Position numbers and translations under genes: made by a program
NCBI GenBank assembly: GCA_002361615.1
Contig: DETK01000045.1
Location: 1 to 10,730 of the forward strand
Reading direction: 5' to 3'
Length of the DNA: 10,730 bases
DNA from: Bacteroidales bacterium UBA3290
GTDB lineage: Bacteria; Bacteroidota; Bacteroidia; Bacteroidales; UBA932
Notes under the pieces: generated by a model
The model's input: only the letters and a program-made list of their open reading frames with translations
Told to the model about the DNA's origin: nothing
Databases searched by the model: none
In this document: positions 1-6,653 of the stretch, piece after piece
How positions within the stretch are numbered: the stretch's first letter is position 1
How the letters are laid out: every line of letters begins with the position of its first letter

Positions 1-337
1 CAACGGACGTCAGCGGAGGACACGGGCAACGGACGGCGGCGGCGGACAAAGGACGGCAGCGGCGGACACGGACAACGGACGGCGGCGCAGACAACGGACG
101 TCAGCGGCAGACAACGGGCGTCAGCGGCGGACTAAAGGCGGCAGACAACAGGCGGCGAGCGTCAGGAAGCAGACAACGGGCGGCAGCGGCAGACAACGGG
201 CGTCAGCGGCGGACAACAGGCGGCGGACAACAGGCGGCGAGCGTCAGGAAGCAGACAGCAGGCGGCGAGCGTCAGGAAGCAGACAGCAGGCGGCAGACAA
301 CGGGCGTCAGCGGCGGACAACAGGCGGCGAGGAACGC
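1..337. repeat. Hierarchical GC-rich tandem repeat array, T-poor on the plus strand
   Basis: The stretch is made of related modules that begin CAGACA or CGGACA. A 20-bp module, cagacaacgggcgtcagcgg, occurs with small changes at 88-107, 108-127, 170-189, 190-209 and 294-313. A 14-bp module (cggacaacaggcgg type) lies at 128-141, 210-223, 280-293 and 314-327. A 28-bp module, the 14-mer plus a tail ending GCGTCAGGAAG, lies at 142-169, 224-251 and 252-279. The order 20-20-14-28 occurs twice in a row (88-169 and 170-251), giving an 82-bp higher-order repeat. Positions 1-87 are a more degenerate version. I counted 9 T in about 338 bases. Module lengths are not multiples of three and no start codon is visible, so I read it as non-coding. 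It extends off the left edge. No gene was seen between 1 and 409. Confidence 0.85.
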
Positions 338-409
338 CACTAGCGTCTGTTGCAGGACATCGACATCAGTTTGTCGAAGAAAACCGCTATAGCCAAATGC
401 AGTGGAGGA

Positions 410-1060
410 TTACCACTTGTTGTAGTGGATCCGGGTGGGGTCCCATTTCTGTTTGGGTTCGGGGTTTTCGGCGGGGATGCCGACGGGGACGATGGCCAGG
501 GGGGTGATGTCGGCCGGGAGGCTGAGATAGTTGCGGATGCGTTCGACGATGCGTTCGTTGGGATAGCAGGAAAGCCAGACGGCGCCCAGGTCGAGGGCGG
601 TAGCGGCGAGCAGGAGGTTTTCGGTAGCGGCCGAGCAGTCTTCGAACCAATAGTTGTTGGGGACTTCGACGGGCTGGGCATCCGGCTGGGCACCGTGAGG
701 GCGGCCCATGCGGGTTGTCTTTCCGCATACGATGATGACGGCTCCGGCGTCGGCCACCATTTTCTTGTGGTGTTCGCGCTGGTAGAGGCCGGCTTTCATT
801 TCGTCGTCGGTCAGGACAACGAAGTGCCAGGGCCGGGCGTCGGCATCGGTCGGCGCGGCCATGGCGGCGTCGAGGAGGGTATGAATCTGTTCGTCGGTCA
901 ATTTTTCACCCGTGAAGGCACGGATGCTCGTGCGGGCCTTGATGACTTCGATCGCATCCTTTTTTACGGATGTACTTTGAGGGCAGCAGGCGGAGACGGC
1001 CACCAGTGTGAGCAGGGCCGTCAGAATCATTCTATAGTTTTTCATCGTCCAGTTTTTCAT
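410..1060 (-). CDS. Exported nitroreductase-family lipoprotein, last gene of the B12 operon
   Basis: This is an FMN-dependent nitroreductase-fold protein of 216 aa from the ATG at 1060, or 211 aa from the in-frame ATG at 1045. Counting from 1045, residues 1-20 form a lipoprotein signal ending VSAC, with Cys20 the likely lipidated residue. The flavin-binding start ARTSIRAF lies at 37-44, and APTDADARPW at 64-73 matches the usual APSxxNxQPW loop, with Asp and Arg in place of Asn and Gln. The C-terminal LGAVWLSC (153-160), a PVGIPAENP segment and a final NKW are typical of the family. The gene begins 9 bp after the ATPase gene, so it is probably co-transcribed and under riboswitch control. The two candidate starts arise from an imperfect 15-bp repeat (MKNWT-MKNYR); 1060 was chosen for its AT-rich upstream sequence. 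Family assignment is firm. The substrate is unknown. Reduction or decyanation of a corrinoid is an inference from context. Confidence 0.88.
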   Translation of the reverse strand: MKNWTMKNYRMILTALLTLVAVSACCPQSTSVKKDAIEVIKARTSIRAFTGEKLTDEQIHTLLDAAMAAPTDADARPWHFVVLTDDEMKAGLYQREHHKKMVADAGAVIIVCGKTTRMGRPHGAQPDAQPVEVPNNYWFEDCSAATENLLLAATALDLGAVWLSCYPNERIVERIRNYLSLPADITPLAIVPVGIPAENPEPKQKWDPTRIHYNKW

Positions 1061-1069
1061 TGTTATCAG

Positions 1070-1810
1070 TTATAAGAAATGGAAGCGACCCGTTTCGGGG
1101 TCGATGAACAGGTTTTCTGGCAATCCGGCCTGGACGGTTCCCTGCTTGGTCATCAGCCAGACGCGGTCGGCGACACGGAGGGCCAGTTCCAGATCGTGTG
1201 TCGAGAGGAAGATGGTCTTGCCCATCTCCCGGGAAAGACGGCCCAGCAGATTCAAAACCTCGACCTTGCTGGGGTAGTCGAGGAAGGCGGTAGGTTCGTC
1301 GAGGAAGATGATGGGGGTCTCCTGGGCCAAAGCTTTGGCGATCATCACCTTCTGGCGTTCGCCGTCGCTCAGGGTCTGGACCATCCGGTCGCGGAGCGAC
1401 GGGATGCCTACCAGGGAGAGTGCCTCGTCCACCTTCCGGCGGTCCTGGGCCGAGAGCCGGCCCCAGAAGCCGGTGTACGGGCTGCGGCCCATTCCCACCA
1501 GCTCGGTGACCGTCATGTTCTGGAGATTCGTCCTTTCGGTCAGGACCACGCCGATGACCGTGGCCAGTTCGCGCTCGCTATAGCTGCGGAGCGGCTTGCC
1601 GAGGATCGTGATTTCACCCGAGATGGGCGGAAGGAAGCCGGAAAGCGTGCGGAGCAGCGTCGATTTGCCGGCGCCGTTCTCGCCCAGCAGGCAGGTCAGT
1701 TCGCCGCTGTGGATGCTGTCGGAGATGCCTTCGGCGACGGTCTTGACGCTGTGCCGGCCCTGATAGCCGATGGACAGCTTTTCGATGCGGATGGTCTCTT
1801 CGCGTTTCAT
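1070..1810 (-). CDS. btuD: ABC transporter ATP-binding protein, BtuD/FecE-like
   Basis: This 246-aa ATPase would power corrinoid import through the neighbouring permease on the cytoplasmic face of the inner membrane. Visible motifs are Walker A GENGAGKST (43-51), signature LSDGERQK (147-154, with LSDGE for the usual LSGGE), Walker B IIFLDEPTAFLD (167-178) and the H-loop His205 in STHD. Length is normal for the FecE/BtuD family. The frame stays open upstream to 2278, but that part is the shadow of the permease gene. The ATG at 1808-1810 overlaps the permease stop by 4 bp (ATGA), which implies translational coupling and fixes the start. Sequence alone cannot separate B12, heme and siderophore ATPases. 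The B12 assignment comes from the riboswitch and from cbiA in the same operon. Confidence 0.93.
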   Translation of the reverse strand: MKREETIRIEKLSIGYQGRHSVKTVAEGISDSIHSGELTCLLGENGAGKSTLLRTLSGFLPPISGEITILGKPLRSYSERELATVIGVVLTERTNLQNMTVTELVGMGRSPYTGFWGRLSAQDRRKVDEALSLVGIPSLRDRMVQTLSDGERQKVMIAKALAQETPIIFLDEPTAFLDYPSKVEVLNLLGRLSREMGKTIFLSTHDLELALRVADRVWLMTKQGTVQAGLPENLFIDPETGRFHFL

Positions 1811-2844
1811 TCGCCCATATCCTCCTTTCTGCGTTTGAAGAGCACCACCGCCACGACCGGCGCACCGATCAGTGCCGTGACGGAATTGACAGGCAGCGCA
1901 CCCTCGAAGCCCGGCATCCGGGCGATGAGGTTGCACAGCAAGGCCAGCGAAGCGCCGGCCAGCAGCGAAGCGGGCATCAGGATGCGATGGTCCGAGGTCC
2001 GGAAGATACCGCGGCACAGATGCGGCACGGCTAGGCCCAGGAAGGAGATCGGACCGCAGTAAGCCGTGACGATGGCCACCAACACGCCTGCGCTCACGAT
2101 GACCCACATCCGGGCGCGACGGACATTCAGGCCGAGATTGCGGGCGTAGCCGTCGCCCAGCAGCAGGAGATTGAGCGTCTTGACCAGCAGGAACGAGAGC
2201 GGCAGAAGGATGGCCATGATCAGGACGAAAGACATCACCTGGCCGCCCGAAACGCGGGCGAAACTGCCGAGGCCCCACACCACATAGGCACGGACATCTT
2301 CCTCCGCACTGAAAAACTTCAGCACGCCGATGATGGCCGTGGCCACGTAGCCGATCATCACGCCGATGATCAGCAGCGTGACGTTGCCCCGGACTTTCTG
2401 GGCCACCCAGACGATCAGCAGCATGATGGCCAGGGCGCCGATGATGGCCGACACGGTCATCGCCAGCTCGCCCATATAGCCGAGCCGGCTCAGCGCCACG
2501 CCGCCCAGACGGCCGGAGAGCAGCACGACGAACGCCACGCCCAGGCTGGCGCCCGAGCTCACGCCCAAAACGGACGGGCCGGCCAGCGGATTGCGGAACA
2601 CGGTCTGCATCTGCAGACCGGCGACCGACAATCCTGCACCGGCCACCAGCGCCGTGAGCGCCTGCGGGAAACGCGACTTGAGGATGATGTTCTGCCAGAT
2701 CGTATTGTCCACTTCCCCGCCCCAGAGAATCTTCCAGACCTGGCCGGCTGGGACCGAAACCGAGCCCAGCAGCAGGTTCAGGAAGAACAGGACGAGGATT
2801 GACACGCCCAGCAGGATCATACCGGTGGCGACGGAACGCTTCAT
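1807..2844 (-). CDS. btuC: ABC transporter permease, BtuC/FecCD family
   Basis: A 345-aa, very hydrophobic inner-membrane protein of the FecCD family, which forms the homodimeric channel of B12, heme and siderophore importers. Family hallmarks are near the N-terminus: a run like SRFPQALTALVAGAGLSVAG, followed by LQMQTVFRNPLAGPSVLGVSSGA. A late GPISFLGLAVPHLCR segment matches the GxIxFVGLxxPHxxR coupling region that contacts the ATPase. Many membrane helices are evident and the family norm is ten. The start overlaps the stop of the binding-protein gene by 4 bp, and the end overlaps the ATPase start by 4 bp. Substrate is inferred from the B12 riboswitch and cbiA. Confidence 0.94.
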   Translation of the reverse strand: MKRSVATGMILLGVSILVLFFLNLLLGSVSVPAGQVWKILWGGEVDNTIWQNIILKSRFPQALTALVAGAGLSVAGLQMQTVFRNPLAGPSVLGVSSGASLGVAFVVLLSGRLGGVALSRLGYMGELAMTVSAIIGALAIMLLIVWVAQKVRGNVTLLIIGVMIGYVATAIIGVLKFFSAEEDVRAYVVWGLGSFARVSGGQVMSFVLIMAILLPLSFLLVKTLNLLLLGDGYARNLGLNVRRARMWVIVSAGVLVAIVTAYCGPISFLGLAVPHLCRGIFRTSDHRILMPASLLAGASLALLCNLIARMPGFEGALPVNSVTALIGAPVVAVVLFKRRKEDMGE

Positions 2845-3989
2845 GGCAGGAGTTCGTAATAAACGGGTTGATAGTCGGCCGGCAGGAGTTCCGGGTGGAA
2901 GATATGGATCAGGTCGGCCAGCACCACGTCGGGCTGGACGGGCATGTTCTCATAGAAGGGTTTCTCCCGCATATTGCAGTAAATCACCCCTTTGTTCTTG
3001 AAAGCGCCCAGGTCGGCATAGCGGGCGTCCTCGGCCTTGAGGGCGTCGTAGCTGAAAGTGCCGTTGTAGCTGTTGACGATGCGCCAGTAGCGGGCATCCG
3101 CCGTCTGGCTGTACACCGTCTCGAAATCGAGGTTCAGGCCGCCCGAGTTCTGGTCTTCGGGCAGGAAATATTCACCACCCGCATCGCGGAAGATCTGGGC
3201 CAGGAAACTGCGGCCGCCGCCCACATACCAGTTGCCGCCGTGCAGTTCCCCGCTGAGCACCACCGGCCGCTCCGCGACATTCTCCGTGAGCGCCTTCAGG
3301 TCGTTGTAGCGCTTTTCGATCTCGGCGAAGATCCGGTTGGCCTTCTCCTCCTCGCCCGTCAGCAGGCCCGCGAACTTGATCCACTCGGCCTGGCCGAGCG
3401 GCGTCATCTCCTTGTAGCCAAGATGCGGGACGAGCGGGATATCCACGCCCCGAAGCGCCTCATAACCACCGCGTTTGAAGGGCGAAATGAGGATGACGTC
3501 GGGATTCAGGGCCAGGATTACCTCGCTGTCGAAATTGCCTTCGATGCCGATCTTCTGCGTCCGGCCGTCGGCCAGCCGCTCCTTCATTCCGGGATTGAAC
3601 AGATGCCGCGTGCTGGTGATGCCCACCACCCGGTCGAGTTCGTCGAGACAGATGAAGTTGGAGAGCTGGAGCGAAGTCATACAGACCAGGCGCTGCACCG
3701 GAACTTCAATCGGCGTGTACCCTTCCGGAACCCGGGCAGGGATCTTTCCGTGCGGAACCAGCAGATAGTGGAACGACTGGCTCTCCTCACGCAGAGGGTC
3801 CTGGATGTCCACCAGACAGCCATCGTCCGTATAGCTGACACGGAATCCGGCGGCGTAGGCTGGAACCACAGCGCCGGCTTTCGCGCCGGAAAGGGCGTCG
3901 CCGCCCTGCCCTTTCGGGCCCGTCCCCCTGCAGGAGACGGCCAGCGTCAACACCAAGACGAGCAAGAGTTTAGGAATAGCGTATCTCAT
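2841..3989 (-). CDS. btuF: Corrinoid-binding lipoprotein of the ABC importer, BtuF-like
   Basis: A 382-aa periplasmic substrate-binding protein of the Peripla_BP_2 (BtuF/FepB) class. Residues 1-20 are a lipoprotein signal ending LAVSC, so Cys20 would anchor it in a membrane. The core contains the class pattern: RLVCMTSLQLSNFICLDELD, then VVGITSTRH, then a segment with SEVILALNPDVILIS, and later a long helix with GEEEKANRIFAEIEKRYNDL. The C-terminal lobe carries YVGGGRSFLAQIFRDAGGEY. Start choice: ATG 3989 leaves 2 bp after the cbiA stop and gives a compact signal peptide; ATG 4001 would overlap cbiA by 10 bp and add MGLT. The stop overlaps the permease start by 4 bp. At about 380 aa it is longer than E. 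coli BtuF, as is common in Bacteroidetes. Ligand identity is inferred from context. Confidence 0.9.
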   Translation of the reverse strand: MRYAIPKLLLVLVLTLAVSCRGTGPKGQGGDALSGAKAGAVVPAYAAGFRVSYTDDGCLVDIQDPLREESQSFHYLLVPHGKIPARVPEGYTPIEVPVQRLVCMTSLQLSNFICLDELDRVVGITSTRHLFNPGMKERLADGRTQKIGIEGNFDSEVILALNPDVILISPFKRGGYEALRGVDIPLVPHLGYKEMTPLGQAEWIKFAGLLTGEEEKANRIFAEIEKRYNDLKALTENVAERPVVLSGELHGGNWYVGGGRSFLAQIFRDAGGEYFLPEDQNSGGLNLDFETVYSQTADARYWRIVNSYNGTFSYDALKAEDARYADLGAFKNKGVIYCNMREKPFYENMPVQPDVVLADLIHIFHPELLPADYQPVYYELLP

Positions 3990-3991
3990 TG

Positions 3992-5287
3992 TCAATCCCA
4001 TAGATTCAAAATGCCGGTCTCGCCCCAGTAGAGGTGCGTATAGCCGGCAATGACGTTTTTATAGCGATAGAGGGGTGTCGCCACGGCACCGCCGCGCGCG
4101 TCATACTGCTGAGCCACGGAAGGCAGCGCATCGGGTGCAGTAACGGCGGAATAGTGGAACTCGTGGCCGCGCCATTCCCGGCCGGCGGCATCGACAAAGC
4201 GCCGGTAGCCCAGATGGAGCCGGGCGCCATCCATCGTCGCGGAAAAAGGCAGGATGCCGCACAACGGATAAGGGCCGCCTTCGACGCCTTCGATGGCTTT
4301 CGAAAGGTAGATCATGCCGCCGCATTCGGCCAGGATGCGTCCGCCGGATTCGGCATAGTCGCGCAGCTGCTGCATCGTTTCGCGGCGGGACGAAAGCTCC
4401 GCCGCGAAGAGTTCCGGATAGCCGCCCGGCAGATACACCAGGTCTGCTTCCGGCAGCGGATCGCCGGCTAACGGGCTGAAATAGCGCACCTGTCCCAGTT
4501 GGGAAAGCCGGGAAAGATTCTCCCGATAGGTGAAATTGAACGCGGCGTCGCGGGCCACGGCGATGCGCAGCGTCCCGGGGGCCGCTGACGCTTCCGCCGG
4601 CGCCTCCGCCGCCGCGACGCACACCGCCTCCAGCAACGCCGGAAGATCGAGACAACGCGTCACCAGGTCGGCCGCGCGGTCGATCCAGCGTTCCATCTCC
4701 TGTCCGGCAGCCAGGGTCAGTCCCAGGTGCCGCGAAGGGATCTCCAGATCCGGAACCTTGGGAAGCCAGCCGAAACAGCGCAGCCCCGCGTCTTCACAGG
4801 CCTGGGCCAGGAAGCGGAAATGGTTTTCCGAAGAAACCTGGTTGAAGACCACACCGGCCAGGCGGAGTCCGGGCAGGAAGGTCTTCATCCCGTGCAGCTG
4901 CGCCGCCACGGTATAAGCCATCGAACGGGCACCTACCACCAGGACGACAGGGATGTCGAGCAGTCGGGCGATGGCGGCACTGCTGCCGGCCATCCGGTCG
5001 TAGCCGTCGAAAAGGCCCATCACGCCCTCCACCACGCAAACCTGGGCATCCGCCCCGTAGCGGGCGTACAGGTCGCGGACATGCCGCTCCGAAGCCAGCC
5101 ACGTGTCGAGATTCACCGATTCCCGGCCCGCCGCCAGGGCGTGGAACCGGGTATCGATGTAATCAGGCCCGCATTTAAACGGTTGGACCTGCAGGCCTTG
5201 CCGCTGCAAGGCCCGCAGGATCCCCATCGTGAAAGTGGTCTTGCCACTTCCGGAATGCAAGGCGCCGATGAGCAGTTGCGGTTTCAT
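3992..5287 (-). CDS. cbiA: Cobyrinate a,c-diamide synthase CbiA
   Basis: This 431-aa cytoplasmic enzyme performs the ATP- and glutamine-dependent amidation of the a and c side chains of cobyrinic acid. The N-terminal synthetase domain has the P-loop GALHSGSGKTT (8-18), FKCGPDYIDTRFH (37-49), NLDTWL (59-64), VEGVMGLFDGYD (86-97) and the family signature with IPSRHLGL (183-190). The C-terminal class I glutamine amidotransferase domain has YLPGGYPELF (285-294), the nucleophile Cys322 in ECGG, GHEFHYS (374-380) and a late His418 in AGYTHLYWG. All key residues appear intact. The ATG at 5287 starts exactly at the conserved domain; the extra six residues from 5305 are less likely. It lies 21 bp after the DUF4374-like gene and 2 bp before btuF. 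A biosynthetic enzyme inside an import operon points to salvage of incomplete corrinoids. Confidence 0.96.
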   Translation of the reverse strand: MKPQLLIGALHSGSGKTTFTMGILRALQRQGLQVQPFKCGPDYIDTRFHALAAGRESVNLDTWLASERHVRDLYARYGADAQVCVVEGVMGLFDGYDRMAGSSAAIARLLDIPVVLVVGARSMAYTVAAQLHGMKTFLPGLRLAGVVFNQVSSENHFRFLAQACEDAGLRCFGWLPKVPDLEIPSRHLGLTLAAGQEMERWIDRAADLVTRCLDLPALLEAVCVAAAEAPAEASAAPGTLRIAVARDAAFNFTYRENLSRLSQLGQVRYFSPLAGDPLPEADLVYLPGGYPELFAAELSSRRETMQQLRDYAESGGRILAECGGMIYLSKAIEGVEGGPYPLCGILPFSATMDGARLHLGYRRFVDAAGREWRGHEFHYSAVTAPDALPSVAQQYDARGGAVATPLYRYKNVIAGYTHLYWGETGILNLWD

Positions 5288-5308
5288 CGGACACAAAGTT
5301 AGCAAATC

Positions 5309-6625
5309 TTATTCGGTCTCCATGGCACGGATGATGTCGAAGCAGAAGCCCTTGGAAAGCTCCACGCCCTTCTCCACCGCACCGGTCTTGCAGTCGTAGA
5401 TGTAGATGGTCGGATAGGTCGCTTCAGCCTCGCCTTCCACCTCACCGCCGACACCGATATAGGCCTTGCCGTTGACCACGACGCTGCGCTGCGAGAAGCG
5501 GCCGCCGCAGTACTGCAGGTCTGTACCGTTGTATTTCACGCGGGAACGCGAACCGTCGGTCAGGTTGATGATGGAATAGAAGTGGCTCTTGCTGTCGATC
5601 TTGGTACCGAGCGATTCGTCGCGGGAATAGCTGAGCGCCTTGCCGTCACCCAGATACTGGACGGTCAGCAGCTTGCCTTCCGGATTGGGGAAACCGTTCC
5701 AGGAAGGATCGAAGGTCTTGGAACCCACGGGGATGCGGCGGAGGATACCCATTTCCTGATCGTTCACGGTAATCATACCGGCCACATACAGGTTGCCGGC
5801 TTCGTCCTGCATGATCATGTTCTGCATCAGTTCGCCGTAGGCGCTGCCCGCCGTCTCTTCCATCACGCTGGCCGGAACGGCCGTGTCGGATTCCACCTTC
5901 ATCGTCGCAGGATCGATGACGGCGATGTGCGTCACCGAAGTAGCGGCGTCGGACAGGCCGGCGGCCGGCTTGGTCAGATAGAAGTAGTAGAGTTTGCCGT
6001 CGCTCTTGCGATAGGTCAGCAGACCTGACGTGGAGAAGGCGCCGAAACCTTCGGGAAGGCTGATGTCGAAGGTACCTTCGGACTGGACGGCCATGTTCGA
6101 CTCAGCGAGTTTGGACCAGATGATCTTGGTCGTCTTGGCGGCCGTACCCACGATGACGAGCGTGGTGCTGTCGCCGATCCACGCGTGCGTGTACTTGCGG
6201 GCGGAATAGACGTTGTCCTTGAACGGGACCTCGGCATCCTCGACGATGCGCTCCTCACCGGCAGCATCGCGCTCGATGTGGAACTTCACGAAACCGCCCG
6301 TTGCTTTCTGCGGCACCTGATAGTAATACTTGCCGCGGGTGATGCTTTCCAGCGTATAATCTTCCGTAATGTCGATACCCTTGCCGGTGAATTCCACGCG
6401 CGGCTGGTCGGCCGTCAACGCAGAGACGCTGCGCACATACGTACCGTTCTTGTTTTTCGACATACCGCCGTGCTTGACGGCGCAGACGAAGAGGTCGAAG
6501 TTATAGTCTTTCAAAACGACCGGCTCCGGTTCGGGTTCCGGTACAGGTTCGTGGCAGCTCACTGCCATCACCATCGAGACCAGCGCAAAGGCCAGGATCA
6601 CGAAGCATTTTTTCAATTCTTTCAT
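5309..6625 (-). CDS. DUF4374-like beta-propeller-type lipoprotein in a B12 uptake operon
   Basis: A 438-aa exported lipoprotein. Residues 1-24 form a signal ending MAVSC, with Cys24 lipidated. It is followed by an acidic Pro-Glu tether (HEPVPEPEPEP, 25-35), which may act as a surface-export signal of the kind acidic residues provide in Bacteroidetes. The body shows recurring short beta-strand motifs (for example GKLYYFYL, GNLYVAGMI, GKAYIGVGG, TIYIYDCKTG) that suggest a beta-propeller. The overall pattern and the ending GFCFDIIRAME resemble DUF4374 proteins, which sit beside TonB-dependent receptors, including XusB-type siderophore-binding lipoproteins. The start at 6625 was chosen because it gives a normal signal peptide; longer in-frame sequence is the shadow of the receptor gene. 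The gene lies 28 bp after the receptor stop, so it is the likely outer-membrane ligand-capture partner, analogous to BtuG. Family assignment is moderate; the corrinoid role is inferred. Confidence 0.82.
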   Translation of the reverse strand: MKELKKCFVILAFALVSMVMAVSCHEPVPEPEPEPVVLKDYNFDLFVCAVKHGGMSKNKNGTYVRSVSALTADQPRVEFTGKGIDITEDYTLESITRGKYYYQVPQKATGGFVKFHIERDAAGEERIVEDAEVPFKDNVYSARKYTHAWIGDSTTLVIVGTAAKTTKIIWSKLAESNMAVQSEGTFDISLPEGFGAFSTSGLLTYRKSDGKLYYFYLTKPAAGLSDAATSVTHIAVIDPATMKVESDTAVPASVMEETAGSAYGELMQNMIMQDEAGNLYVAGMITVNDQEMGILRRIPVGSKTFDPSWNGFPNPEGKLLTVQYLGDGKALSYSRDESLGTKIDSKSHFYSIINLTDGSRSRVKYNGTDLQYCGGRFSQRSVVVNGKAYIGVGGEVEGEAEATYPTIYIYDCKTGAVEKGVELSKGFCFDIIRAMETE

Positions 6626-6653
6626 ATCTTTTGTAGGATGTGTTTGTGAATAA

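Noticed and set aside
1..337. CRISPR array
   Set aside because: Modules are directly abutting and vary in length (14, 20 and 28 bp), with no unique spacers and no cas genes nearby.
1..392. Repetitive protein encoded by the repeat array
   Set aside because: Open frames follow from T scarcity. Module lengths 14, 20, 28 and the 82-bp block are not multiples of three, so no reading phase is kept between units, and no start codon is visible.
360..417. Small hairpins after the nitroreductase stop (360-365 with 372-377, and 401-405 with 413-417) as an operon terminator
   Set aside because: Stems are only 5-6 bp and no U-tract follows on the minus strand; termination here cannot be supported.
410..1060. 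Nitroreductase-family protein as BluB (5,6-dimethylbenzimidazole synthase)
   Set aside because: It belongs to the same fold and sits in a B12 operon, but its sequence reads like a general nitroreductase and it carries a lipoprotein signal, whereas BluB acts in the cytoplasm.
350..2062. Long plus-strand open frames at 350-1075 and 1079-2062
   Set aside because: Both are opposite well-recognised nitroreductase, ATPase and permease genes and have no family features of their own.
1811..2278. N-terminal extension of the ATPase frame
   Set aside because: The Walker A domain begins just after the ATG at 1810; the upstream part is an out-of-frame reading of the permease.
2799..4031. 410-codon open frame on the plus strand
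   Set aside because: Antisense to the binding-protein gene, which has a clear signal peptide, domain pattern and 4-bp junction with the permease.
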